From an uncultured beta proteobacterium (GTDB taxonomy: Bacteria; Pseudomonadota; Gammaproteobacteria; Burkholderiales; Burkholderiaceae_C), in the NCBI GenBank assembly GCA_903958915.1, contig CAJBVC010000571.1, positions 1 to 20,280 of the forward strand: a stretch of DNA of 20,280 nt, read 5' to 3'. Under the pieces are notes generated by a model. That model was given only the letters and a program-made list of their open reading frames with translations, ran no database searches and had not been told where the DNA came from. A program made the translations under genes and the position numbers. Positions 1 to 7,961 of the stretch are shown here, piece after piece; position 1 is the stretch's first letter, and every line of letters begins with the position of its first letter.

Positions 1-211
1 CGTCGACCCACATTCCAACTTCAAACTCGGTGCGACCTACCACGTCTTCACGAGAGTATCCCAGCAGCTTCTGCCACTCCTGATTCACTTCCAGAATGAT
101 GCCGTCCTGCGCGCGCGTCAGCGCAATCGCTTCGGGACTGTGATGAAAAACGCTTTTGAACATCGCATCGGTTGCACTTGCGACGCCCGTCACCAGGGTG
201 GGGGTAACCAT
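1..211 (-). CDS. PAS-domain sensor/signalling protein, N-terminal part only
   Basis: Reading leftwards from an ATG at 211, an open frame runs off the window edge after 70 codons. The translated part looks like the start of a PAS fold: MFKSVFHHSPEAIALT, then a strand ending in ILEVNQEWQKLLGYSRED and VGRTEFEVGMW. This is the usual pattern of PAS domains in histidine kinases, GGDEF/EAL proteins and chemoreceptors. The output domain lies outside the window, so the protein type cannot be decided. No good ribosome binding site precedes 211; a second ATG at 163 (MFKSVFH) is an equally good start and fits PAS boundaries better. It lies 40 bases downstream of tRNA-Arg on the same strand. Confidence 0.8.
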   Translation of the reverse strand, partial: MVTPTLVTGVASATDAMFKSVFHHSPEAIALTRAQDGIILEVNQEWQKLLGYSREDVVGRTEFEVGMWVD

Positions 212-251
212 TTTGATAGCGTAGCACCGATTTGAATGGTCAGTGTGACAG

Positions 252-328
<77 letters not shown>

Positions 329-406
329 ACAGCAGGGCTCGTATTGTCACATGGTTTTGCACAGCAAACAGCGCCGGGACTTTGCACCAATCGGGCTGGA
401 GACATC

Positions 407-1771
407 TCATATTCCGGCCCGAATCCGTTGTCTGGATGTAAAGATGGCTTCGGTCGCGAGACCATGCACATCCACGCACGCCTTGAGGCGAATCGCCAGC
501 AAATAGAGCCCCCCAAACTTGCGTTCCAGCAGCATGGCCTGGGTTGGCGGGATGGTCCAGAACTCTTTGTCCAGACCCAGCGCCATGACCCCATTGCGAA
601 CGCGCTGCGGCAAATCAGTCGCCCCGAAGTCGTAACCGTTCTTGTCGCGAAATGGCTCCAGCGCCTGCTCGCCAATGTCGATGACGGCTTGCACGTGGCG
701 ATCCTGGGTGGACTCCTCAAAGTAGCCAATGGCCAGACAGGCCGAGGACATTGCTGACCGGTCCTGCAACATGGCCCCTTTGATCAATTGCTTGAACTGA
801 CTGGCCATTGCCGCCTTGTAGGGCCGTGTCGCACCAAAGTCCAGCAGGATCAACTGATGGGTATCGAAGTCGTAGCGGTAATTCGCAAAGTTCGGATCGG
901 TCTGCACCAGGCGAAACTCAAACACTTCGCGCAGGAGCAGTCCAAACAGCATGGTCATGACGCGATTGCGAACCTCCTGGGAAGCGTCCACCAGGGATTC
1001 AATGGGAACGCCACCCACGTAATCCATCGCCAGTACGGTCCGCGTGGTCAGGTCGGCGTGCATCTTCGGCAAAACATACTCGGGCGAATCCTGCAACAGT
1101 TCGGCATAGCGCTGCAAGAATCCGCCTTCGCGCAGGTAGTCGGACTCATCGTGCAACTGCTGTTTGGCATCTCGCAACACCTGCCCAATATCCAACTCTT
1201 TGGGCAATAGCCCTGACATGCGCAACAGGCCTGCTACGTTGTCCACGTCACTGTCAATGCTGTCACGTACCCCTGGATACTGCACCTTTATGGCCAGGTC
1301 CCGCCCATCGTGGGTCTGTGCACGATGCACCTGCCCGATCGATGCCGCCGCCAGGGGCGTAAATGAAAAATTCCGAAATCGCTTTTCCCAGCCCAGTCCC
1401 CAATTGGCGTTGAGCACCTCCATGACCTGGGCTCTGGGCATGGAACGCGCGTCCGAACGCAGGCGCGACAGAATCTCTGCAAGCGCAGGCGGCAACAGAT
1501 CACCAGATTCCATCGAGACCAGTTGACCCACCTTCATTGCGGCACCCCGCAATTTGGCCAGCTGGTCCGCCATCCTGCGCGCGTTGGAGGGCGTGAGCAA
1601 CAGGTCCTTGATGTGGGGCCGATTACCCTTCGCGAGCTGGCGAACGCCCTCGGCCAGCATGCCACCTGCAATGCCGGTGGCCATCCACCCCAGCCGTGCC
1701 AGACGTTCTCCACGTCCGCCGGGAACGGCCATGGCCGGGGATTCGGTCTTTTTCTTTTCACTAGCGGGCAC
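407..1771 (-). CDS. ABC1/COQ8-family atypical protein kinase-like protein
   Basis: A 454-residue member of the ABC1 (UbiB/COQ8/ADCK) family, atypical kinases linked to ubiquinone synthesis and lipid metabolism. Visible motifs are the KxGQ signature (KVGQ near residues 80-83), the alanine-rich loop AAASIGQ (about 141-147), the ATP-site lysine in AIKVQYPG (about 162), a catalytic-loop-like QTDPNFAN (about 290-297) and DFG (about 311-313). The QTDPN form resembles eukaryotic COQ8 more than E. coli UbiB, and the C-terminal membrane anchor of UbiB is not obvious. I chose the GTG at 1771 because AAGGA lies six bases upstream. An in-frame TTG at 1810 and an ATG further inside are less likely. It diverges from the DHH phosphoesterase at 1895. 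No ubi genes are nearby, so the substrate is unknown. Confidence 0.88.
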   Translation of the reverse strand: MPASEKKKTESPAMAVPGGRGERLARLGWMATGIAGGMLAEGVRQLAKGNRPHIKDLLLTPSNARRMADQLAKLRGAAMKVGQLVSMESGDLLPPALAEILSRLRSDARSMPRAQVMEVLNANWGLGWEKRFRNFSFTPLAAASIGQVHRAQTHDGRDLAIKVQYPGVRDSIDSDVDNVAGLLRMSGLLPKELDIGQVLRDAKQQLHDESDYLREGGFLQRYAELLQDSPEYVLPKMHADLTTRTVLAMDYVGGVPIESLVDASQEVRNRVMTMLFGLLLREVFEFRLVQTDPNFANYRYDFDTHQLILLDFGATRPYKAAMASQFKQLIKGAMLQDRSAMSSACLAIGYFEESTQDRHVQAVIDIGEQALEPFRDKNGYDFGATDLPQRVRNGVMALGLDKEFWTIPPTQAMLLERKFGGLYLLAIRLKACVDVHGLATEAIFTSRQRIRAGI

Positions 1772-1894
1772 AGTGGTTCCTTTTCGGCGTGATCCGGTTA
1801 CGCCAGCCAAATACTAGAAAAAATTGTGTACTGTGGACCGTTCGTTCGGACACAAAGTTATCATTTCAGCGCATTTATCACAGTGGGGTTCTGT

Positions 1895-2743
1895 ATGGCC
1901 GACACAATGGTGTTTTATCACGCGAAGTGCAGCGATGGATTTGGTGCGGCTTTTGCTGCATGGTTGACCTTGAAGGACGCCGCCGAGTACGTACCGTGTT
2001 CGTATGGTGATGCGCCGCCAGATGTAACCGGTAAACGGGTGTTCATCCTGGATTTCTCGTTCGAGCGCAGTGTCATGGTCACCCTCGAGAGTCAGGCTGC
2101 GGAATTGATTTTGCTGGATCACCACAAGACCGCAAAGGAGAATCTCAGTGGTTTCACCTGCCGTTGTGGCAAGGTCACTTTTGATCTGAGTCGTTCGGGT
2201 GCCCGCATGGCCTGGGAACATTTTCACCCGGGATTGACGCCTCCCCGGATGATCGAACACATTCAGGACAGGGACCTCTGGACATGGAAGTTGCAGGGTA
2301 CGCGTGAGTACCTCGCCGCCCTGGACCATGAAGGCTATGACTTTGAAAAATGGCTCCACGTGCTGAACATGACGGACACGGAACAGTTGCAGTTCATGGA
2401 GCGTGGAAGGGCGATGAACGATCAGTTCCAGACTTTGTGCGAAGAAATAGCCGATGCCCAATCAGCCATTCCTGTGGTACTGCAGGGCCACCAGGGACTC
2501 ATGGTAAATGCATCGCCGCAGTTCACCAGTGAAGTGGGCAACCTGCTAGCACTGCGCAGTGGAACATTCGGGCTCGTGTGGCGTCTGGACAAGCCAGATG
2601 CAATCAAGGTTGGACTGCGCTCGGTGGCCCCGTTCGATGTGGAGAAAATCGCAAGAACATTTGGTGGAGGCGGTCACCCCCAGGCCAGTGCGTTCCGGAT
2701 TCCGGTTTCCAAATTGCCTGACCTGCTCGCGGGAAAACTCTGA
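1895..2743 (+). CDS. DHH-family phosphoesterase (DHH/DHHA1)
   Basis: A 282-residue DHH superfamily metal-dependent phosphoesterase. The N-terminus carries the first motif as FYHAKCSDGFGAA, followed by FILDFSF, the defining LDHHKTA, and a helix with IQDRDLWTW. The C-terminal DHHA1 half ends with the glycine-rich FGGGGHPQASAFR substrate-binding motif. Relatives include nanoRNases, cyclic dinucleotide phosphodiesterases and single-strand exonucleases; this sequence alone does not fix the substrate. The ATG at 1895 starts just before the first conserved strand. An upstream in-frame GTG at 1826 would add 23 unconserved residues. It diverges from the ABC1 kinase across 123 bases and converges on the transporter ending at 2776. 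Confidence 0.85.
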   Translation: MADTMVFYHAKCSDGFGAAFAAWLTLKDAAEYVPCSYGDAPPDVTGKRVFILDFSFERSVMVTLESQAAELILLDHHKTAKENLSGFTCRCGKVTFDLSRSGARMAWEHFHPGLTPPRMIEHIQDRDLWTWKLQGTREYLAALDHEGYDFEKWLHVLNMTDTEQLQFMERGRAMNDQFQTLCEEIADAQSAIPVVLQGHQGLMVNASPQFTSEVGNLLALRSGTFGLVWRLDKPDAIKVGLRSVAPFDVEKIARTFGGGGHPQASAFRIPVSKLPDLLAGKL

Positions 2744-2775
2744 CTACGCTTGTCGCATCAGCGTTGCACGCGAAG

Positions 2776-3633
2776 TCATCTTCTTGCGAGATAAACACCA
2801 AAGACTGCTACGGCCATTCCGAATAGTGCAACTGCCGAGAGCGTGTCGCCAAACAATATCCAGGCAAACAATGTTGTGAATGGCGGAACAAGATAAAAAA
2901 GACTTGCCATGTTGACTGCGGCACTGTGCCGGATTAGCCAGTTCAACAAACTGACCGCACCGATGGATAGCACGAGTACCAGCCAACCAAGGGCGAAGAC
3001 GAAGTCGCCGGTCCACTGCACCCAGAAGTCTTCAGTTGCTAGGGCGACCATCCAGGTCACCAACGCAGTGGGAAGGAACTGAGCCACAGCACCACTTCGC
3101 CAGTCAAAGGGTTGACAGAAGCGTTTCTGGTACAGGGTGCCCGCAGTGATTCCAAGTAAAGCAAAGATTGCCGGCACGAGGGCATCCATTCCAAATCCGG
3201 TACCTGTTTTTCCAAACACGACGAGACTAACGCCCACAAGACCCAGTACAAGTCCGGTCCATTGGCGAATCAGGACGACTTCCCCCAAAAGCCACCCTGC
3301 GCCAACGGCTGTCAGTAGCGGTTGAACGCCCACAACCAGGCTTGCGACGCCCGCTGGAAGCCCCCTGGAAATCGCGATGAATACGCCGCCCAGGTAAATG
3401 CAATGCAGCAACAGGCCTGCCACACCAATGTGGAACCATTGCTCGGCGCTCTTGGGCCAGGATGCCCTGGTGACGACTGCCACTGCCAGCATAAAACCTA
3501 TCACCGCCACATAGCGAATGAGTAAAAACGTCAGTGGCTGCGCATGGGGTAACCCTAACCGTGCCCCAATGAAGCCAGTTGACCAAAGGAGCACGAAGGT
3601 CAGCGGGTAAATGCCGGAATAGCGGGAGATCAT
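2776..3633 (-). CDS. EamA/DMT-family inner-membrane transporter
   Basis: A 285-residue hydrophobic protein with about ten predicted membrane segments in two repeated halves, the layout of EamA (drug/metabolite transporter, RhaT-like) permeases. The N-terminal signature LTFVLLWSTGFIGARLGLPHAQPLTFLLIR is typical; the second half has PPFTTLFAWILFGDTLSA, the usual motif before the last two helices. Members export amino acids, metabolites or drugs, and the substrate cannot be read here. The start is the ATG at 3633, with a weak ribosome binding site. A 14-bp palindrome at 3668-3681 lies just upstream and could be an operator. It converges on the DHH gene with 32 bases between them. Confidence 0.87.
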   Translation of the reverse strand: MISRYSGIYPLTFVLLWSTGFIGARLGLPHAQPLTFLLIRYVAVIGFMLAVAVVTRASWPKSAEQWFHIGVAGLLLHCIYLGGVFIAISRGLPAGVASLVVGVQPLLTAVGAGWLLGEVVLIRQWTGLVLGLVGVSLVVFGKTGTGFGMDALVPAIFALLGITAGTLYQKRFCQPFDWRSGAVAQFLPTALVTWMVALATEDFWVQWTGDFVFALGWLVLVLSIGAVSLLNWLIRHSAAVNMASLFYLVPPFTTLFAWILFGDTLSAVALFGMAVAVFGVYLARR

Positions 3634-3667
3634 TGGGATGCTGCTTGGACTTGGAGACTCTGGTTCG

Positions 3668-3681
3668 CATCATGCATGATG
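3668..3681. promoter_or_regulatory. Perfect 14-bp palindrome upstream of the DMT transporter
   Basis: CATCATGCATGATG is a perfect inverted repeat without spacer, centred 41-42 bases upstream of the transporter start at 3633. Its position and symmetry suit a dimeric repressor or activator site, but no regulator gene is adjacent. A second short palindrome, TTAAATTTAA, lies at 3731-3740. Role inferred only. Confidence 0.35.
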
Positions 3682-3760
3682 TGAGCGCTGTAACGCATGG
3701 TGAAAGCGGTCCGGCAGTGCCCCGTCCGGTTTAAATTTAACCCCAGAATTGCAAGGGGTC

Positions 3761-3788
3761 TTGAAATTGTCGGTTTTGGTGATAGATT
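3761..3788 (+). promoter_or_regulatory. Putative sigma-70 promoter of ssrA
   Basis: TTGAAA at 3761-3766 (-35) and TAGATT at 3783-3788 (-10) are separated by 16 bases. Transcription would start about 7-9 bases later, close to the mature tmRNA 5' end at 3797. The match and spacing are reasonable for a constitutive stable-RNA promoter. Confidence 0.55.
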
Positions 3789-3796
3789 AGGTCCAT

Positions 3797-4185
3797 GGGG
3801 CTGCACTGGTTTCGACATGGGTTCGGACGCGCAGCAGGGCATGTCGAGCTGAATGCGCTCGTAAAACAGATTCAAACAAACTAACTGCAAACGACGAACG
3901 TTTCGCACTCGCTGCTTAATTGCACGTGAGCCTCACAACAGCAAGCCGATAGGCTGGGCAAGGGTAGTCAGATCGAAAGATTCGGCTGTCCAGGCTGTGG
4001 GGTAATTTCATTCGGCTGGACCCGCCTTGGGCGACTTAAGGCGGGTTGAGAAAATAGGTTGCTGGCGATTTGCATAGCGTGCCACTGCGCGATGCGAAAA
4101 GCGAGATCCAAATCAGACGGCTACACATGTAGAACTGTTCGAAGAAGGCTTATGGACGGGAGTTCAAATCTCCCCAGCTCCACCA
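3797..4185 (+). ncRNA. ssrA: Transfer-messenger RNA (tmRNA)
   Basis: tmRNA rescues stalled ribosomes with SmpB by trans-translation and tags the nascent peptide for proteolysis. The 5' end GGGGCTG pairs with CAGCTCC at the 3' end (one G-U), followed by ACCA at 4182-4185, to make the tRNA-like acceptor stem. The characteristic CTGGTTTCGAC follows the 5' strand, and the T arm GGGAGTTCAAATCTCCC is intact. The resume codon GCA at 3887 starts a reading frame GCA AAC GAC GAA CGT TTC GCA CTC GCT GCT TAA (3887-3919), giving the tag ANDERFALAA after the charged alanine. The gene is a single piece of 389 nt with encoded CCA. The tag is typical of Burkholderiales. Confidence 0.97.
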
Positions 4186-4188
4186 TAC

Positions 4189-4226
4189 AAAGAAGGCCAA
4201 ACTGGTATCAGTTTGGTCTTTCTTCC
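4189..4226 (+). terminator. Rho-independent terminator of ssrA
   Basis: CCAAACTG (4197-4204), loop GTAT and CAGTTTGG (4209-4216) form a perfect 8-bp hairpin that can be extended by flanking A/G-T/C pairs. It is followed by the T-rich TCTTTCTTCC. It starts 11 bases after the tmRNA 3' end. Confidence 0.82.
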
Positions 4227-4229
4227 TAT

Positions 4230-4386
4230 AAATCGCCTGCAAATGCGGGCTTTTGCGCCCTACTCTGGCGAGCGCCAATTTGGTAATTTCGTCGGTTTTG
4301 GCCGTTTTTCGGTGTTAGTTCTCTCTCTGATCTCAGTCTGACTCACGAGCGCTCGCGAGGTCATTTCCTCTATTTGCAGGCGATTT
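4230..4386. repeat. 157-bp segment bounded by a perfect 15-bp inverted repeat
   Basis: AAATCGCCTGCAAAT at 4230-4244 recurs as its exact reverse complement at 4372-4386. The 127 bases between hold no ORF of note, but include a short hairpin-prone GGGC...GCCC near 4247-4260 and the palindrome CGAGCGCTCG near 4346. No target-site duplication is evident. It could be a miniature element remnant or a long-range RNA stem downstream of the tmRNA terminator. Confidence 0.6.
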
Positions 4387-4502
4387 CGTACCCCAGGTTC
4401 AAAAGTTAGTTTGGTGACCAGCAGTGATCTGGGTTCAAAAAATCACCGGTCACAACTGGCTTGAGCTCAGCACTTGTCTCATTTTTTTGAAAGAATCTAT
4501 AA
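4387..4502. other. Non-coding stretch with short repeats
   Basis: I see no coding region here. GGTTCAAAA occurs twice (near 4394 and 4430). GTGACC near 4416 is mirrored by GGTCAC near 4448, giving a loose potential hairpin around the second copy. No transcription signal is convincing. Confidence 0.4.
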
Positions 4503-4709
4503 ATGAACATTCCCGGTCAAGTAAAAGACACCGTTAAGAGGTCACCCACAAAGAAGCCCCCAGCACCGTTCGAGCCCCGAGTGCGGGGAAAGGATGAGGC
4601 AGGACCACGCACCACCAATCTAATGACCGGGACCTGGGTTCCACATTCCATGGAGCCAACGCGTGCCAGTGCCAACAATCATCTCTCGATCAAGTCTTTG
4701 AAGCCTTGA
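4503..4709 (+). CDS. Hypothetical small basic, proline-rich protein (doubtful)
   Basis: A 68-codon open frame starting at an ATG about 12 bases after a GAAAG. The product is lysine/arginine- and proline-rich at the N-terminus (VKDTVKRSPTKKPPAPFEPR) and has no signal peptide, membrane segment or motif I recognise. It stands alone between the tmRNA region and a convergent small gene. It may be chance; it is the only open frame of interest in a 570-base gap. Confidence 0.28.
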   Translation: MNIPGQVKDTVKRSPTKKPPAPFEPRVRGKDEAGPRTTNLMTGTWVPHSMEPTRASANNHLSIKSLKP

Positions 4710-4804
4710 AGGCAAACCCGGACGGGCTGCCTTCGCTCCCAGCCGATTGCGCCACAATTTGGGCATGAGCACGTTCAAACGCGACCTCACCCGCTCAAAA
4801 CCTT

Positions 4805-4987
4805 TCAGGACTTGTGCGCCGTAACCGTGACTTTCTGCAACGCCACCGCATTGGCTGAAGCACTGTGCTTGGCGACGGCCTGCTCGGCAACGCTGTCAAA
4901 ACCAGTCAGCATGGTTCCATGAACGATAGCGGTCATTGCCATTGCAACGGTAATGGCTGCGAAGCGGATGGTGTAGGAAGCGGTCAT
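4805..4987 (-). CDS. Small single-membrane-span or exported protein, unknown function
   Basis: A 60-residue product starting at the ATG at 4987, placed six bases after GGAGAT on the minus strand, a good ribosome binding site; upstream in-frame codons are not supported. Residues 1-25 (MTASYTIRFAAITVAMAMTA...) form a signal peptide or membrane anchor. The rest is alanine- and valine-rich with AVAKHSASANAVALQKVTVTAHKS at the C-terminus. I do not recognise a family. It is divergent from the VOC gene at 5178, with 190 bases between the starts. Confidence 0.6.
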   Translation of the reverse strand: MTASYTIRFAAITVAMAMTAIVHGTMLTGFDSVAEQAVAKHSASANAVALQKVTVTAHKS

Positions 4988-5177
4988 TTCTATCTCCAAA
5001 TTCAGGCCACAGCGGCCGGTTGAAGAGAATGTAGTTGTCTCCGAATACAAATGCACGCCCAAAGCGATGAACAGCGTTTTGGCGCGAGGAACAGCCTCAT
5101 TTTCGCGACGAACCGAAGACATTTCCGAAATATGCGTCACGGAATTCTGTTCACCGCACCAGTGTTATGGTCTCACC

Positions 5178-5879
5178 ATGAAAACACAGATCGATCACTT
5201 GGTAGTTGTCGCCCAATCACTGGCTCAAGGCGTGAAATGGTGCCAGGAAACAATGGGCATTTCCCCAGGCCCTGGTGGCGATCATGGACGGTTCGGAACC
5301 CACAATCGACTGTTCAAGATCGCCACGCCTGCGAATCCCTTTGCCTATCTCGAGATCATTGCCATCAATCCTGTCGCAAAGCCCACGGGTACAGGAGCGC
5401 GTTGGTTCGACATGGACGATCCAGCGCTTCAAGCGGCAGTCGCAGTGGAACCCAAACTTGTTCACTTCGTAGCCAACACGCGCGACATTCAAGCTGGGCA
5501 ACAGGCACTTCTCGCTCTCGATATCGACCGCGGCCCCGTAGTGCAGGCCAGTCGGCACTCCCGTAAGGGCTTGCTGCAATGGCAGATCACTGTGCGGGAA
5601 GACGGGCAGCGACTTTTCAACGGCGCACTTCCAACATTGATTCAGTGGGGCAAGCCGGAAGAATCAGACCCTATGCGACTGCACCCCAGGAACAGTCTGC
5701 CACGATCTGGCGTGAGTTTGAGCGGTATCACTGTCACGCACCCTGCAGCGGACAAGTTGCAGGCTGCCTACGAGGCTGTGGGATTGGCAGGGATTCCAAT
5801 ACTTGTGGGAACTGCAAACATCTCCGCGACTTTACGCACGCCCAAGGGAGTCGTCGAACTGAAGAGTTTTGGTGTTTAG
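5178..5879 (+). CDS. VOC-superfamily, glyoxalase-like domain protein
   Basis: A 233-residue protein of the vicinal oxygen chelate fold, most like the Glyoxalase_3-type proteins of unknown substrate. The N-terminus IDHLVVVAQSLAQGVKWCQETMGISPGPGG followed by GRFGTHNRLFKI and YLEIIAINP gives the first beta-alpha-beta-beta-beta module with a candidate metal-binding His and Glu. A second, weaker module occupies the C-terminal half (SGITVTHPAADKLQAAYEAVG...LRTPKGVVELKSFG). The ATG at 5178 is chosen because conservation begins immediately after it; the frame is open further upstream to 5067 with unrelated sequence. The ribosome binding site is weak. No neighbour suggests a pathway. Confidence 0.82.
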   Translation: MKTQIDHLVVVAQSLAQGVKWCQETMGISPGPGGDHGRFGTHNRLFKIATPANPFAYLEIIAINPVAKPTGTGARWFDMDDPALQAAVAVEPKLVHFVANTRDIQAGQQALLALDIDRGPVVQASRHSRKGLLQWQITVREDGQRLFNGALPTLIQWGKPEESDPMRLHPRNSLPRSGVSLSGITVTHPAADKLQAAYEAVGLAGIPILVGTANISATLRTPKGVVELKSFGV

Positions 5880-6054
5880 TGGTTGGCTGAGCAAACGAAG
5901 CTCTGTTCGCTAGCGCGCAGACACCTTCGTTCCAGAATTCTGACAATTCGGCGATGGACCGTTGCGCTAGCGATCCTGAATTGGCTCAGGCGAATGGAGC
6001 AACAACACTGTACAGAACTGGTATGTCATCAAACTCTCCCGAAGGGAGCACCCA

Positions 6055-7032
6055 ATGCAAATCCCACTTTTGAGATTGCTGCTTACGTGTCCGGCAATGG
6101 CAGGCATGTGTCTGGTTGCAATGGCGTCAGCGCAAGCACAGGAGTCACCCCACATTGCGCCAGCGAATCAGGGGGACGATAGCAGCGTCGAGGCTGCACG
6201 CACTGCAGTGCGTTCTGCCAGCGAGTGGTTGGCCAGTGGAGTCGATAGCTGGTTTGGAAGTAAACCGTTCAGCGAGGGGGGTGAAGTCACCGATGGTCAG
6301 ATTGGCCTGTACTGGTACCGCCGCCAGGATCAGGCCGGAGACCTGTCCGTCCAGTTCAATGCCCGTTTCAAGTTACCGAACCTGGAGGCGAAAACATACT
6401 TGTTCACTGGACGAGACAATTGGCAAGGGTTGATTACCGACCAACCTGCCGCTTTCGCCACCAAACGACGACTTTCGCAAACTGATGCTTCTGCGGACCG
6501 TTCGCTCGTGGTTGGCATCGGTCGATTTGTAGGCGAGACAACCGATATGCGTATTGGGTTTAAGGACGGATTGACGCTGTTTGCACAAGGAAGGTACAGG
6601 CACCAATGGCGACCCACGGCTGAAGATGAATTCGAATTTAGTGAAACTGTCTTTCTCACGACGGCTGACCGCCTGGGGTCGTCGTCCATGTTTTCCTATC
6701 AGCACAAGTTTTCTCCGGCACTGGCCGCGCGCTGGCTCAATGTGGTGACCGTCTCACAGGTTGATCCCAAGGCCGAATGGAATGGCAGCCTGGGGATCTA
6801 TCGGTCCTTCGGGCTGCAACGATCACTGTCGCTGGAAATACTAGCCAGCAGCAAGCAGGGCCCTGGCCCCTTTCTAAATGATTATGGCTTGCAGATTCGC
6901 TGGGAACAACCAGTAGACCACAACAGGCTGCTTGGTGAGGTCATTGTTGGCCGCTTCTGGCCTCAACTGGAGGACGCCAGCGTCCGCTCCTCCGCTTGGG
7001 CCTTGGGTGCAGGCCTAAAGATGAATTTTTAG
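6055..7032 (+). CDS. Predicted beta-barrel outer-membrane protein, unknown function
   Basis: A 325-residue product with a clear Sec signal peptide (residues 1 to about 29, hydrophobic core, cleavage after AQA). A helical stretch with DSWFGSKPF follows. The remaining sequence alternates polar and aromatic/aliphatic residues as in amphipathic beta-strands (IGLYWYRR, LSVQFNARFKL, AKTYLFTG, MRIGFKDGLTLFAQGRYRHQW, SLGIYRSF, YGLQIRWEQ). It ends in LKMNF, matching the C-terminal phenylalanine recognised by the BAM machinery. GAAGGGAG lies upstream of the ATG. I cannot assign a named family. It converges on the response regulator gene at 7191. Confidence 0.72.
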   Translation: MQIPLLRLLLTCPAMAGMCLVAMASAQAQESPHIAPANQGDDSSVEAARTAVRSASEWLASGVDSWFGSKPFSEGGEVTDGQIGLYWYRRQDQAGDLSVQFNARFKLPNLEAKTYLFTGRDNWQGLITDQPAAFATKRRLSQTDASADRSLVVGIGRFVGETTDMRIGFKDGLTLFAQGRYRHQWRPTAEDEFEFSETVFLTTADRLGSSSMFSYQHKFSPALAARWLNVVTVSQVDPKAEWNGSLGIYRSFGLQRSLSLEILASSKQGPGPFLNDYGLQIRWEQPVDHNRLLGEVIVGRFWPQLEDASVRSSAWALGAGLKMNF

Positions 7033-7190
7033 CGACCGTCAAACTCAATATACATTGAACTCTTGTGGGGGAAGGCGGACTCAGCCGGAGGGCAGTGGTC
7101 GTACACGGCGTTGGCAACAGTGTCCGATGGTAAGTAATGAATTTAACGGAACATCTAGGTTAGCCAGAGCCAGACGCATCCGCAGTGAAT

Positions 7191-7961
7191 TCACATGTCC
7201 TTGAACAGATGCAAGTAACTGCGGCTCACCGGCAGCCGTTCGTTGCGTCCTTTTAGCTCGATGTCGGCCGTTTCATTGTCTCCGCGGGTGACGCGACGGA
7301 TTGCGCGTAGATTGACCACCACCGATCGATGGACTTGGGCAAACTGTTGGGAGTCGAGTTGGGAGACTAACTCTTTGAGTGACATGCGAATCAGTGCCTC
7401 GGCAGCCTGGCCTTCATCACGGTAGGCAACCAACGTGTACTTCGTGTCGCTTTTTAGGTAGTCTATGTCGTCGACCGGAATCATTCGCAAGGATGAGCCC
7501 ACTGTGGCGCGTACCCACCGCAGCCGTTCGGGCTGATCGAGCTTGAGGCGCAGCGCCAACTGCGCCAACAACGTCTCAGTGTGCACCACCGGTTGGGCTG
7601 TTTGCAATCGGGCTTTCAAGCGCTCGACCGTCTCGCCCAGTCGCCCTGCAGTGACCGGTTTGACAAGATAGTCCAACACACCATGCTCAAATGCGTCCAG
7701 CGCGTACTGATCGAAAGCAGTTACAAAGACCAAATGTGCGCGTTTGTCGATGTGCTGCGCTACCTCAATGCCGCTGTGGCCTGGCATGTGCACGTCCAAG
7801 AAACAAATGGTTGGCTGGTGTTTCTCAAACAGCTCAATAGCTTCCCTTCCGTTGCGCGCTTGCGCGACGATTTTCAGCTCCGGCCAGACGGCGGCAAGCC
7901 GAGCCTCAAGAATCTCCCGCAGCAGCGGCTCGTCGTCGGCAATCAGGGCGGTTACGCTCAT
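7191..7961 (-). CDS. LytTR-family DNA-binding response regulator
   Basis: A 256-residue two-component regulator. The receiver domain (about 1-120) has the acidic pair ADDE at 8-11, the phospho-acceptor Asp56 in CFLDVHMPG, the conserved Thr in VFVTAFDQYAL and the Lys in DYLVKP. The C-terminal LytTR domain (about 147-256) shows IDYLKSDTKYTLV, FAQVHRSVVVNL and LPVSRSYLHLF, as in AlgR/LytR proteins that bind short direct repeats. The ATG at 7961 overlaps the stop of the kinase gene by four bases (ATGA), so the two are translationally coupled. The AAGGT upstream sits in the kinase 3' end. Confidence 0.93.
   Translation of the reverse strand: MSVTALIADDEPLLREILEARLAAVWPELKIVAQARNGREAIELFEKHQPTICFLDVHMPGHSGIEVAQHIDKRAHLVFVTAFDQYALDAFEHGVLDYLVKPVTAGRLGETVERLKARLQTAQPVVHTETLLAQLALRLKLDQPERLRWVRATVGSSLRMIPVDDIDYLKSDTKYTLVAYRDEGQAAEALIRMSLKELVSQLDSQQFAQVHRSVVVNLRAIRRVTRGDNETADIELKGRNERLPVSRSYLHLFKDM

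Noticed and set aside
788..1526. Long plus-strand frames inside the ABC1 kinase gene
   Set aside because: They are antisense shadows; the minus strand has all the kinase motifs.
3797..4800. Genomic island inserted at ssrA
   Set aside because: No integrase and no duplicated tmRNA 3' end are seen downstream; only the 15-bp inverted repeat remains as a hint.
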